64,000 nt of DNA from Streptomyces rishiriensis. Its GTDB lineage: Bacteria; Actinomycetota; Actinomycetes; Streptomycetales; Streptomycetaceae. Below, in pieces: positions 37,934 to 46,009 of this stretch; position 1 is the first letter of the stretch; the number at the start of each line of letters is the position of its first letter. Position numbers and translations under genes: made by a program. The notes under the pieces are model-generated. The model saw nothing but the letters and a program-made list of their open reading frames with translations. It was not told where the DNA came from and did no database searches. The stretch is from the NCBI RefSeq assembly GCF_003112535.1, contig NZ_BEWA01000007.1:62001-126000 (forward strand). The letters are read 5' to 3'.

Positions 37934-38032
37934 GACGGGCCCCGTCGAGGCGGCTCCGCCCTTCTGCGAGGGCAGGAAGTCCGAGCCGGGACCGCCGAAG
38001 ACGCCTCGCCCTGCGATTCGTACAGGAAAGTC

Positions 38033-38062
38033 GTACCATTGAAGTACCATTTTCCGGTACCA
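38033..38062 (+). promoter_or_regulatory. Probable operator of the toxin-antitoxin operon
   Basis: GTACCATT occurs at 38033-38040 and 38044-38051, followed by the palindrome GGTACC (38057-38062); GTACNN cores recur at 11-13 bp, about one helix turn, as in YefM/Phd autoregulatory sites. It lies 21-50 bp before the antitoxin ATG. Confidence 0.5.
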
Positions 38063-38082
38063 CTTGGAGAGAGGCGCCGCAG

Positions 38083-38355
38083 ATGACCATAAGCGCCAGC
38101 GAGGCCCGCAAGGACCTCTTCCCGCTCATCAAACGCGTCAACGACGACCACACCCCCGTGCGCATCAGCTCCAAGAGCGGCGACGCGGTACTGATGTCCG
38201 CCGACGACTACGACTCCTGGCAGGAGACCGTGTACCTGCTGCGCTCTCCCGCCAACGCGCGACGCCTCATGGAAGCCGTCGCACGGGACAGGGCCGGCGA
38301 GGCCGTGATCACCAGGACCATGGAAGAGCTGGAAGAGCTGGCGGGTGACGGGTGA
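38083..38355 (+). CDS. Antitoxin, Phd/YefM family
   Basis: 90 residues starting [33 protein letters not shown], the standard YefM DNA-binding/dimer domain, followed by [19 protein letters not shown], the usual linker. The acidic C-terminus ([15 protein letters not shown]) would wrap the toxin. It represses its own operon with the toxin as co-repressor in known systems. GAGAGAGG lies upstream of the ATG. The stop overlaps the toxin GTG by 4 bp (GTGA). Confidence 0.95.
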   Translation: MTISASEARKDLFPLIKRVNDDHTPVRISSKSGDAVLMSADDYDSWQETVYLLRSPANARRLMEAVARDRAGEAVITRTMEELEELAGDG

Positions 38356-38609
38356 GGGGCGTCGCCTTCGACCCGGCCGGATGGGAGGACTTCCTCTTCT
38401 GGCTCAGCTCGGACCGCGCCATGGCCCGCAGGATCACCCGGCTGATCGCCGAGATCCAGCGCACCCCCTTCACCGGCATCGGCAAGCCGGAGCCCCTGAA
38501 GGGCGACCTGTCCGGCTACTGGTCACGCCGGATCGACGACGAGCACCGGCTCGTCTACCGGGTGGACGAGAAGGAAGTGAAGATCCTCAAGGCCCGCTAC
38601 CACTACTGA
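38352..38609 (+). CDS. Toxin, Txe/YoeB family ribosome-dependent mRNA interferase
   Basis: 85 residues, GTG start overlapping the antitoxin stop. Family marks: [53 protein letters not shown], and the C-terminal ARYHY. The expected catalytic residues, a glutamate in KPEPLK, an arginine in SRRID and a histidine in the final HY, are all in place. YoeB binds the ribosomal A site and cuts mRNA when the antitoxin is degraded. Confidence 0.95.
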   Translation: MRGVAFDPAGWEDFLFWLSSDRAMARRITRLIAEIQRTPFTGIGKPEPLKGDLSGYWSRRIDDEHRLVYRVDEKEVKILKARYHY

Positions 38610-38644
38610 GGCCACCGTCCCTCGTTGCAGCACGCGCGGTCACG

Positions 38645-40593
38645 TCATCGGCCCGACCGGTACGTGTCCAGAAGCCGCCGGCCCGCGACCGTGAAGGGGT
38701 GCTCGGGGCCCAGGCCGCGTTCCCGTCGTGCGACGACGTCGGTCATCACCTCGATCGCCTCGTCCATCTCGCCGAACGCGGCCCGGGTCCGGGAGAACAG
38801 CTGCCGGGCCGCGAGCACCATCGGGTACTCCGGCCCGAAGCGCCGCACATACGCTTCGGTGACCCGTCGGATCTCGCTGTCGGCCTCGGCGAACCGGCCC
38901 AGGAGGTACAGCGCCCACGCGTGGTTGTGCCGGGCGCCCAGGGTCACGGTGTGATCGGGGCCGAGGGACCGGTCGCATTCCGACGGCAGCGTGAGCAGGG
39001 CCCCACCCTCCTCGGTGACCACGTCTGCGGCCGGCAGCATCTCCAGCAGGCTGGCGCGTGCCCGCAGGGTCAGCGGATGCGCGGGACCCAGCGCCGAGCG
39101 CCGTCCGGCGACGGTGGCGCCCGGGAACGGGCGGCCAGGGCCGTGCGGTCGTGCGCGCCGAGCAGTCGCTGCGCGAGGTCGGCCGCGGTGCGGGAGGTTT
39201 CCCAGGCGGAGGGGTAGTCACCGGTCCGGTGCAGCGCGACCGACAGCCGCGTCGCCACGGCGAGGGCGTCGGCGGCGGCCGACGGCTCGCCGACGTGCCG
39301 CAGCAGGGCCAGCGCATGCGGTACCAGCAGGCGCAGTCGCGGCTCGGGCGGCCCGGCGTCGGGTGCGCCGGGTACGGCCGCGTCGAGCAGTCGGACGGCC
39401 GCCGCGTCGAGCGCGGGCGTCAGTTCGGCGGGGGTCGCCGCGGAGACGCTGTCGAGCAGGACGCCATGGCTCTGCACGCAGCGCATTCCGGCGACGTCGA
39501 CCAGCTCGGACAGCGACTGGTCGAGCAGGGCCCGCAGAGCCGTCTCGGTACGGGCCCGGGGAAGGACTCCACCGATGTCCTCGTGGTTGAGCAGCGCCAG
39601 CGGCAGGGGTTCGGCGGCGAACCGCGCCAGCAGTCTCAGCAACGCCGCGGCTTCGGGCAGCCCGCGCGCCTCGAACGCGTCGAGGGTCAACTGCCAGGTC
39701 AGGCCGACCAGATGCCGTGGGTCGGCTTCGGACAGCGCGTCGGCTCCCCGGTCGATCAGCTGAACCCGCTGGTCCCCGTCGAGCTGGTCCCCGTAGGCGT
39801 CCATCGTCCAAGGGTCGATGACCTGGTGGGAGAGGAAGCCGCCCGCCAGGGTGAGGGCGAGTGGCAGCCGCCCGAGCCGGTCCGCGACCCGTGCCGCCTG
39901 CTCCGTCGTCCCGCTGTGCGGTGCGAGATCGCGCAGCACGAGCGCGGCGTCCTCGCGGGGCAGGACGCCGATGTACTGGAGCTCGGCCCCCGGCCACCAC
40001 CGGGCCGCCGCGCGCCGTGTGGTCACCAGAACGGTGCCGCGCGGGCTGGTGCGCAACCAGTCGCCGTCCCGCAGGATCTCCGGTTCGTCGGTGTTGTCCA
40101 GGACCAGTAACCAGGGTTCCGCGGAACGGTCGAGACAGGTCCACACGAGATCGGCGGCGGGCCTGAGGCCGTTGCGTGCGGCGAGCAGTTCGCCGTCGCC
40201 CGCCCCTCGGTCGGCGGCGACGGCGAGCATGCCGGCGCGCAGGCTCGCGCGGTCGGAGGCGTTGACCCACAGGCCCACCCGGCCCTGTTCTCCGGTGACT
40301 TCATGGAACAGGGCGCAGGCGACCGCCGTCTTGCCCGAGCCGCCCATGCCGTACAGCACGTAGACCTGGCCGCCGCGGTCCGCCTCTACGCTCGCCCGCA
40401 GGCGTTCCATCACTTCGCTGCGGTCGCGCAGCGCGACGGGAGACCGGCCGACCGCCGGGCGTCGCACCGAGTCCGGACCGCCGTGATCCGGCCTGTCGAC
40501 GCCGTAGTGGTGGTGCTCGTTGATGTGCTGGTCGCCCCGCGCCTGGTAGACGCGTCCCTGGTCCTCGGCGTGGCCGTCCGTCCCGCCCGTCAT
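38645..40593 (-). pseudogene. NLR-like NB-ARC/TPR protein, frameshifted near residue 490
   Basis: The main frame (39070-40593) encodes 507 residues. After an N-terminal motif QGRVYQARGDQHINE (residues 12-26) comes an NB-ARC STAND ATPase: Walker A GMGGSGKT at 82-89, Walker B LLVLDN, and LPLALTLAGGFLS as the GxP/sensor region. TPR-like helices follow. Near 39110-39150 the frame is lost and it ends in Arg/Pro-rich junk. A second frame to 38645 continues with clear TPR sequence (LGPAHPLTLRARASLLEML, then DSEIRRVTEAYVRRFGPEYPMVLAARQL). One small indel would restore a protein of about 645 residues. It overlaps the upstream effector-like gene by ATGA. Either a recent mutation or a sequencing error. 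Confidence 0.8.
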
Positions 40594-41018
40594 CGCTCGG
40601 CGATGTGCTGGTCACGTCCCGCTTGGTAGACCCGGGCCTGACCGGACGCCGTGGCGTGCTGGCTGATCTGCCGGGCGGCCGAGCCCTCGGGGTCGAGTCG
40701 GTCCAGCAGCGCGCGCAGTTCCTCGACGGCGGCGGGTCGGGCCACGAGCAGCCGCCGTACCGACCCCTGCCACTGGAGACGTAGTTCGTCCAGTGTCTCC
40801 TGGTCTCCCGCTGCCGCGGCTGCCAGGACGTCCTCGTGAGTGGCCTCCAGCTCGGCGGTGACGGTCTCGGCGCGCTCGGGTTGCGTCCGACGCCAGAGCT
40901 GTGTGATCCCGTCACGCACGCGGTGCCAGGCATCGGTCGCCATCAAGGTGACCAAGGTGGTGCCCGCGCTCTGTGCGAGCAAGGCCACTTCTGAGTCCAC
41001 AGGAGCCCCTCCATTCAC
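40590..41018 (-). CDS. Small effector-like protein coupled to the NLR-like gene
   Basis: 142 residues. Residues 11-45 (ALLAQSAGTTLVTLMATDAWHRVRDG) are hydrophobic and small-residue rich, then a helical charged region runs to about 110. The C-terminus QARVYQAGRDQHIAE (127-141) closely matches the N-terminal motif of the next gene. This is the arrangement of known NLR/effector pairs in which a C-terminal amyloid-prone motif on a Bell-type cell-death domain is templated by the same motif at the NLR N-terminus. Whether this motif forms amyloid is inference. The stop overlaps the NLR ATG by ATGA, so the two are coupled and should be made together. Confidence 0.75.
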   Translation of the reverse strand: MNGGAPVDSEVALLAQSAGTTLVTLMATDAWHRVRDGITQLWRRTQPERAETVTAELEATHEDVLAAAAAGDQETLDELRLQWQGSVRRLLVARPAAVEELRALLDRLDPEGSAARQISQHATASGQARVYQAGRDQHIAER

Positions 41019-41062
41019 CCGATTTTCCTACAGCACAGACGAAAGATGCCGCCTGTCAGGCG

Positions 41063-41091
41063 TTGACACGATTTTCTTCCCGATCAATATC
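41063..41091 (+). promoter_or_regulatory. Candidate vegetative promoter in the divergent region at 41 kb
   Basis: TTGACA (41063-41068) and AATATC (41086-41091) are spaced by 17 bp, pointing to the DUF6879 pair about 140 bp downstream. The surroundings (41019-41130) are unusually AT-rich. Confidence 0.45.
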
Positions 41092-41228
41092 ATTCCAGCC
41101 CTGAGCGACATGAGACAAGGAGGAATCAATCCTCGCCATTACCCCGGCGGGCTGGTTCCAACACATCGTCAGGCGGGCAAGTTGCAGGTTACAGTGAGGC
41201 ATCCCGACCGATCGAGGGGGCGACGGAA

Positions 41229-41498
41229 ATGGCCAGGCCATGGGAAGCGGATCCGCACACAGGTTTCGAACGGCGCCTGGGAAAAACACCCCAGGAACTC
41301 GGAATCACCACCGGAACTCCGGACTGTCCGGACATCTGGGAACTCGCCAACGGTGACATCGCTGTCATAGGACGGGACCTCACCGGGTCGCTCGGCGGGA
41401 ACCTGCCCGACGGAGTCTCGATCGGGTCGGACGAGTGCCTCGTCGTCATCCCGAGGAAGATGCTCATCGCGGCGAAGCCGGACATCCCCAGTGTTTGA
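41229..41498 (+). CDS. Small hypothetical protein paired with DUF6879
   Basis: 89 residues starting MARPWEADPHTGFERRLGKTPQELG. The middle has DCPDIWELANGDIAVIGRDLTGSL, which is typical of small proteins encoded immediately before DUF6879 genes in Streptomyces. The ATG at 41229 follows a weak GGGGGCGACGGAA site. It overlaps the next gene by 8 bp. Soluble and of unknown function. Confidence 0.82.
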   Translation: MARPWEADPHTGFERRLGKTPQELGITTGTPDCPDIWELANGDIAVIGRDLTGSLGGNLPDGVSIGSDECLVVIPRKMLIAAKPDIPSV

Positions 41499-42129
41499 TT
41501 CCTTCCATCGTGGCACCTCAGAACGCCTGGACCGCCCCCGGTACCACGCGGACCTCGGCCGGCTCTACACCACCGGGATCGGCTTCCTCAACAAGCTCGA
41601 ACGCGGCCAGCACTTCCAGGAGCGCGGCTTCCCGAGCTGGGAGGCGTTCGCCGACGGCGACTGGGAGAGGGCGCTGTCCCTGGCCGCCGAGAGGCGCGAG
41701 GACTACGCCCAGGAGCTCCGCCGGGCGGCGCGCCTGGGCGTCAGGCACCGCCGCCTTCGCGTCGTGGAATTCCCGGTCACGCCGTATGTTCAGTGGGAGT
41801 TATTCGTCCTGCGCGCGCGTGTGGACGTGGGCGACGAGATCAGGATTCTCGACGCCGACGACATTTCGAACATCGAGCAGAGTCACCCGGTACCGGAAGC
41901 AGTGATTCTCGGGGATGTGGTCCTGTACGAGGTCATTTACGATGAGGCCGGAAATGCGGCCGGGGCCAGGAAGTACACCGACCGCTCGCTGATCCGGGAG
42001 ACGAACGCCGGGTTCGACGCGCTCTACGAGCGCGGTGAGGGGTTCCACGATTTCTTCGACCGGGAGATCGCCCCTCTGGCCCCGCCGCGGGTGCCCGGTA
42101 CGCCGACGGGTCTTCGCGGAGCGCGGTGA
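41491..42129 (+). CDS. DUF6879 family protein
   Basis: 212 residues, GTG start within the end of the preceding gene. Typical stretches are WEAFADGDWERALSLAAERRE, RHRRLRVVEFPVTPYVQWELFVLRARVDVGDEIRIL, and LYEVIYDEAGNAAGARKYTD. DUF6879 proteins are common in Streptomyces beside helix-turn-helix/DUF397 and anti-sigma-like genes, and their role is unknown. Together with the preceding gene it forms a two-gene operon convergent with the EcsC-like gene. Confidence 0.85.
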   Translation: MFDSFHRGTSERLDRPRYHADLGRLYTTGIGFLNKLERGQHFQERGFPSWEAFADGDWERALSLAAERREDYAQELRRAARLGVRHRRLRVVEFPVTPYVQWELFVLRARVDVGDEIRILDADDISNIEQSHPVPEAVILGDVVLYEVIYDEAGNAAGARKYTDRSLIRETNAGFDALYERGEGFHDFFDREIAPLAPPRVPGTPTGLRGAR

Positions 42130-42147
42130 TCAGGGGCAGGGTCAGGG

Positions 42148-43026
42148 TCAGGGCTGAGGTTCCTCCAGCTTGACGGCAGCGGTGGCCGCGCCGAGTTCGT
42201 CGGCCTGTGTCGTGGCGAACGGCTCGTCGTCCTCGACGACTTCGGCGTCCACCACGTCGCCGTCGTCCGTCACACGGTGCGACGGGTCCGCCAGGGGCAG
42301 GCCGGCGAGGTGCTTCTTGAGCCTCTTGGCCATCGGAAGGAAGGTCGCGAAGGTGAGCCCACCGGAGACGGCGGCTCCGACGAGGGGGATGGCTTTAGAG
42401 ACGGTCTTCGCGAACGACTGCTTCGTCATCTGGACGCCGAGGTATGCCGCGACCTTCTTCACGATCGGGTAGACGACACCCTGGGTGAGTGCCTTCTGCG
42501 GCAGCTTTTTGGCGACCTGCTTCGACATCATCCCCGCGACTTTCCCCACGGCCGTGTTCGCCGACTGGGTGCCGAACATCACGCCGAAGAACAGCGTGAG
42601 CACCCCCATGGTGGCGTCGTCGACGTCGTCGCCCTCGTCGGAGAACAGGTCGGGCCAGCTGTAGAGGTAGGCGAGCTTCTGCGCGATACGCAGCATGTGG
42701 CCGACGTACTGGGCCAAGTCGGCGGGCACGGTGGCAGGGAGGGCGAGGATGCCGGGGATCCCGGCGGCGGCGGAGAGCGCGCTGACCTTGCCGGTTTCGA
42801 AGCGGATGGAGTCGTTGGCCAACTTGTCCAGAACGTCGGCGCTGATGCCCGCCGCGGCGGGAGTCTCTTCTATCGCCCTTCGGACGTCGTTCTCGGAGCA
42901 GTGGCGAGCCAGCACACTTCGGAGGTACGCCTCCCTGTGGATCCGCACGCCCGGGAGCTTCGCCGCCGCCCGCAGCACCGTGAAGAAACGCGATTCGGGA
43001 TTCTCGACCTCTTTACCCTGCTTCAT
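42148..43026 (-). CDS. EcsC-like membrane-associated protein
   Basis: 292 residues from the ATG complementary to 43024-43026. The core resembles the EcsC family: GKVSALSAAAGIPGILALP, then ATVPADLAQYVGHMLRIAQKLAYLYSWPDLF, and FFGVMFGTQSANTAV. Hydrophobic segments near 80-100, 135-160 and 215-240 suggest membrane association. The C-terminus is acidic (DAEVVEDDEP). The start region carries a perfect 14-bp tandem duplication that duplicates the start codon. Function unknown; the match is by pattern only. Confidence 0.65.
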   Translation of the reverse strand: MKQGKEVENPESRFFTVLRAAAKLPGVRIHREAYLRSVLARHCSENDVRRAIEETPAAAGISADVLDKLANDSIRFETGKVSALSAAAGIPGILALPATVPADLAQYVGHMLRIAQKLAYLYSWPDLFSDEGDDVDDATMGVLTLFFGVMFGTQSANTAVGKVAGMMSKQVAKKLPQKALTQGVVYPIVKKVAAYLGVQMTKQSFAKTVSKAIPLVGAAVSGGLTFATFLPMAKRLKKHLAGLPLADPSHRVTDDGDVVDAEVVEDDEPFATTQADELGAATAAVKLEEPQP

Positions 43027-43042
43027 GGACCCTGCTTCATGG
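43015..43042. repeat. 14-bp tandem duplication covering the EcsC-like start codon
   Basis: ACCCTGCTTCATGG occurs at 43015-43028 and 43029-43042. On the coding (minus) strand each copy contains ATGAAGCAGGGT, so the gene has two ATGs 14 nt apart in different frames. The upstream one opens a five-codon frame whose TGA overlaps the second ATG. Confidence 0.9.
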
Positions 43043-43292
43043 CAGGAACCTACATTAGCTTCGGGCTTCAAGGGCCTTTCGAGTCGACTCCGTTGAGGCC
43101 TCGTTGCGCGAGTGGCGGGGGCGTGCGGGCTGGGTCAATCATGGTGCCGATGGCCCCGAGAAGGCGACCTCCGCCGAGAATCGGGTGCCTCTGGCGCGAC
43201 GTTGACCGTCAGGCCAGCCAGCGCCCGGCGCGGCACCCTGCGGGCAAACCGCCGAGGCTGCTGAAGAGTGCTGCGGAGGTGGGGTGCGCAGT
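43043..43292. other. No gene recognised between the DUF397 gene and the EcsC-like gene
   Basis: About 250 bp between two minus-strand genes after the terminator at 43293-43324. No frame has a good ribosome site or conserved-looking translation. It should hold the promoter of the EcsC-like gene. Confidence 0.5.
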
Positions 43293-43324
43293 GGCCCTCG
43301 GCGAACACGCGCCTACCGAGGGCC
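43293..43324 (-). terminator. Hairpin after the DUF397 gene
   Basis: GGCCCTCGG (43293-43301) pairs with CCGAGGGCC (43316-43324), ending 9 bp beyond the DUF397 stop. Confidence 0.65.
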
Positions 43325-43333
43325 CTACCCCCT

Positions 43334-43537
43334 TCAGAGTGCTGCGAACTCGACGAACGCGGTCCACGCCGTGGGTTGTACGGCCAGTGCGGCGCGGGTT
43401 GTGTCCTTCGAGTCGCGGACGTGGACCGTGCCGGGGCGGGTGGCGACCTCGACGCACTGACCCCCGTCCCCAGCGCTGTAACTGCTCTTGAACCATGCCA
43501 GGGCATCGGTGTCCGGCCCCGCCTTTTCCCCGCTCAT
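43334..43537 (-). CDS. DUF397 domain protein
   Basis: 67 residues. The diagnostic DUF397 pattern is present: WFKSSYSAGDGGQCVEVA, then VHVRDSKDTT, and a closing WTAFVEFAAL. DUF397 proteins are small, often act as antagonists or partners of the helix-turn-helix protein encoded just upstream, and influence development or antibiotic output in Streptomyces. The start overlaps the HTH stop by 4 bp (ATGA). Confidence 0.95.
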   Translation of the reverse strand: MSGEKAGPDTDALAWFKSSYSAGDGGQCVEVATRPGTVHVRDSKDTTRAALAVQPTAWTAFVEFAAL

Positions 43538-44364
43538 CTCTCTCCCAGCAACTTTTCGATCAACGCCAGCGATTCTGTCGGAGTGTGGGCCTGCGCGCGA
43601 AGGATCCCGTACGTACGCTCAAGTTCTCGCACCTTCACACGATCCGTGTGGACACGGCTGTTGCCTTGTACCTCCGTGTACGCCATCCTGCGGCCGTCCT
43701 TGGTCTCCATCAAGGTGAACGGACCAGCGAGCCCCGCATGTTCCTGACGGGACAACGGCATCACCTGAATCACGACGTTACGCTTCTCCGCGATCAGCCT
43801 GAGGTGCTCCAACTGGCCTCGCCAGACGCCCTCCCCGCCGAGGGGCCGGAGTAGGACAGCCTCCTCAATCACGAAACTCAGATGTGTCAGCGAGCCTGGG
43901 GACAAAATCTCCTGCCGAGCCAGTCGTGCGGCCAGTCTCTGCTCGATGAGCGCTTCGTCCAGCAGTGGCTGCCACATGGCAAACACCGATCGCGCGTACT
44001 CCTTAGTCTGCAATAGACCGTTGACCAGCTGAGTGTCGTACACATGAAGCTCAACCGCCTCAGCCTCCAGCTTGGCCGCATCCCTGAAGAACGCCGGATA
44101 CTGGGCCCGAGCCACCTCCTCTTTGATGGCGCTCAACACCCCGCCTCCATCGAGCACTTCATCGGCTTGGTCGATGAACTTGGGCGGCGGAATACGTCTC
44201 CCCTGCTCGAACGACGCGATCGTCGAGGCGGAGTACCCAGTCAGCGACCCGAGTCTCGCCCGGTCCATCCCCGCCCGCTCCCGGAACAGCTTCAACTGCC
44301 GACCGAACACGCACAGCATGCCCGTCCCGACCTCGTACTCCGGCTGCTGAACCTCGTCGCCCAC
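43534..44364 (-). CDS. Helix-turn-helix regulator with DUF5753 domain
   Basis: 276 residues from GTG complementary to 44362-44364, chosen because GAGAGGAGC lies at correct spacing; longer frames extend to 44457. An XRE-type helix-turn-helix is at about 20-75 (RQLKLFRERAGMDRARLGSLTGYSASTIASFEQG). The DUF5753 part follows with LHVYDTQLVNGLLQTKEYAR and FTLMETKDGRRMAYTE. It pairs with the DUF397 gene and with the divergent ATPase gene at 44526, a recurrent WhiJ-like module in Streptomyces. Confidence 0.92.
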   Translation of the reverse strand: MGDEVQQPEYEVGTGMLCVFGRQLKLFRERAGMDRARLGSLTGYSASTIASFEQGRRIPPPKFIDQADEVLDGGGVLSAIKEEVARAQYPAFFRDAAKLEAEAVELHVYDTQLVNGLLQTKEYARSVFAMWQPLLDEALIEQRLAARLARQEILSPGSLTHLSFVIEEAVLLRPLGGEGVWRGQLEHLRLIAEKRNVVIQVMPLSRQEHAGLAGPFTLMETKDGRRMAYTEVQGNSRVHTDRVKVRELERTYGILRAQAHTPTESLALIEKLLGER

Positions 44365-44525
44365 GCCGCAGCTCCTCTCGTACGACCGCCCAGTCAGCCA
44401 ACTCCGGGCCCGGGAAACGGTCACGCCCAACAGCAGGTACAAGCGCACCGCCCGCATGTACAGCCCGTACCCGTCAGTGCGTCACTCCTGGTCAACGCTA
44501 CGCAGAGTCCGCGACGGTTGACCCT

Positions 44526-45116
44526 ATGAAGTCAACAACTCCCCCGAACGGGCATATGCCACAGCCCTCCGCGCTCGAACGCGCGTTCATCATGCGCTTC
44601 ACCTCGACCCCACGCGGTGCCCGCCTCGCCCGCCGACTCGTCTCGCACCGCCTGAACGACTGGGGCCACCCCTACACGACCCCGGTCAACGAGACGCTCA
44701 CCCTCATTACGGCGGAACTCACCGCCAACGCCGTACGCCACGGCCACGTCCCCGGCCGGGACTTCCACCTCCACCTCACCCTGGCCGAGGACGTCGTCCG
44801 CATCGAGGTGACCGACACCCGCGCCGAGAAACAGCCGCCGTCCAGCCCTCCGGCGACCGACTCGCTGTCCGAGTCCGGCCGGGGCCTGCTCCTCGTCGCA
44901 GCGCTCGCGGACGACTGGGGCGTCACCCCTCGCCGGGCCGCCCCGGGCAAGACCGTGTGGGCGGAGCTGCACCTGCGGCAACAGGGCCACCCGCGCACGC
45001 AGCGGGTGCCTCCTGGACCGACGGACGTCGATCTACTCCTGGCTACTGCTTCACTACTGCGCGACGACCTCGGGGCGCGGCCAGAGGACGCCAGTCACGG
45101 AGGTCGTCGTCAGTGA
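44526..45116 (+). CDS. Anti-sigma-factor-like ATP-binding protein (HATPase_c)
   Basis: 196 residues. The GHKL ATPase motifs of RsbW-like kinases are present: N-box ITAELTANAVRHGHV near residue 62, the DTRAEK G1-like region, and SGRGLLLVAALADDWGV (G2). It is divergent from the HTH/DUF397 pair with a gap of 161 bp. Such proteins bind sigma factors or phosphorylate anti-anti-sigma partners; no target is adjacent. The C-terminal 40 residues read into low-confidence sequence. Confidence 0.88.
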   Translation: MKSTTPPNGHMPQPSALERAFIMRFTSTPRGARLARRLVSHRLNDWGHPYTTPVNETLTLITAELTANAVRHGHVPGRDFHLHLTLAEDVVRIEVTDTRAEKQPPSSPPATDSLSESGRGLLLVAALADDWGVTPRRAAPGKTVWAELHLRQQGHPRTQRVPPGPTDVDLLLATASLLRDDLGARPEDASHGGRRQ

Positions 45117-45149
45117 GACCGTGCTTGCCCTGCTTCTGCTGGCGGTAAG

Positions 45150-45440
45150 CAGCTCGTACGGTCCGACCTTGTATTGCGCGTCGCTCTTGCGGATGCCGAT
45201 GTTCTTGAAGGCCGCCTCGATCTCGCGAGCTGATCGCCGTGATGCGGCGCCGCTCGTCACGCAGGGGCTCCTTGAGCATCTCGACCAGTTGATGGACGGT
45301 GTAGACGCCGTTCTGGTCGTGGGCGGGCAGCCGTACGCGCAGGCCGTTGTCCGTGAAGCAGACGGCCTCCGCGACCCAGACCCGCCTGCCGCCGGGCACC
45401 GCGAGCAGGCCGGCCAGCTCCTTGGCCTTGTGCATGCGGC
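45150..45440 (-). pseudogene. Remnant resembling part of a PglW/NERD-type kinase
   Basis: One frame on the minus strand reads MHKAKELAGLLAVPGGRRVW, then EAVCFTDNGLRVRLPAHDQ and VYTVHQLVEMLKEPLRDERR. It then shifts near 45228 to a second frame, REIEAAFKNIGIRKSDAQYK, ending VGPYELL. Together these look like the region after the NERD nuclease-like domain and before the kinase in PglW-type proteins of BREX/Pgl phage defence. A missing CG dinucleotide would explain the shift. Nothing of the flanking domains is left, so the gene is a fragment. The family assignment is from memory of the pattern, not a search. Confidence 0.55.
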
Positions 45441-45827
45441 ATGAAAAGAGACGGTGAAGAACGGGAGTGAGGAACATTCCCGCCCTGTCACCCGGCTCCG
45501 GCAACCTGCGATGCCGTGACCGCCGACACCCTGGAGCCTCGCCCCCGCACTCGGGTGGGAATGCGCGGAATCCACACAGCCGGCGCCGTGCGGAGCGCCC
45601 GGCCCGCGACACCACGGCGTCCAAAATCGATCTCTCTCAACTGGCGCGTGTACTAACGTGGTTACCCGCTGCGCACCTTCCCGGAGGGTACGTCGGCGGT
45701 GTTCCAGGTGCCGGTCCTCGGTGCTGAGCGACGAGTGGTCTCCACCGCGTCATGCACGCGGTGTGACTGCGGATGCCCGGTAGGGCGATCCCTGCCATTC
45801 CCAGCTCACGCTCAGGAGTGGAAACCG
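45441..45827. other. Non-coding stretch between the kinase remnant and the small peptide gene
   Basis: No frame gives a recognisable protein. A perfect hairpin ACCGCGT/ACGCGGT lies at 45744-45762, and a TACTAACGT stretch near 45650 might be a -10 region for the small peptide gene. Confidence 0.45.
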
Positions 45828-45956
45828 ATGAACCCCGTTGAGTACAAGCTTGCACGTCGTGACCGGATTCGTCAGATTCTGGTCGACGTCACGGTGGGAG
45901 TCGTCATCAACCTGTTGGTGGCGGCCCTGACCGCGGCAGCACGCCTGGTCTTCTGA
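45828..45956 (+). CDS. 42-residue single-helix membrane peptide
   Basis: MNPVEYKLARRDRIRQILVD is the charged start, followed by one hydrophobic helix (about 18-42) ending in LVF. CAGGAG lies 10 nt before the ATG and a 9-bp terminator hairpin follows directly after the stop, so the gene has complete signals in spite of its size. The arrangement (positive N-terminus, single helix, no signal cleavage site) resembles membrane-acting small proteins. Function unknown. Confidence 0.6.
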   Translation: MNPVEYKLARRDRIRQILVDVTVGVVINLLVAALTAAARLVF

Positions 45957-45963
45957 CCGGCAG

Positions 45964-45989
45964 GTGGCGGGCCCGGGAGAGCCCGCCAC
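45964..45989. terminator. Hairpin between the small peptide gene and nuclease-helicase 1
   Basis: GTGGCGGGC (45964-45972) pairs with GCCCGCCAC (45981-45989) in the 53-bp convergent gap. Confidence 0.75.
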
Positions 45990-46009
45990 GCCTCACGCTG
46001 GTCCTCGTG

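Noticed and set aside
41110..41180. A gene starting after the perfect AAGGAGG at 41115-41121
   Set aside because: No ATG, GTG or TTG follows at a workable distance in a frame with plausible sequence; the overlapping open frame has no family-like sequence.
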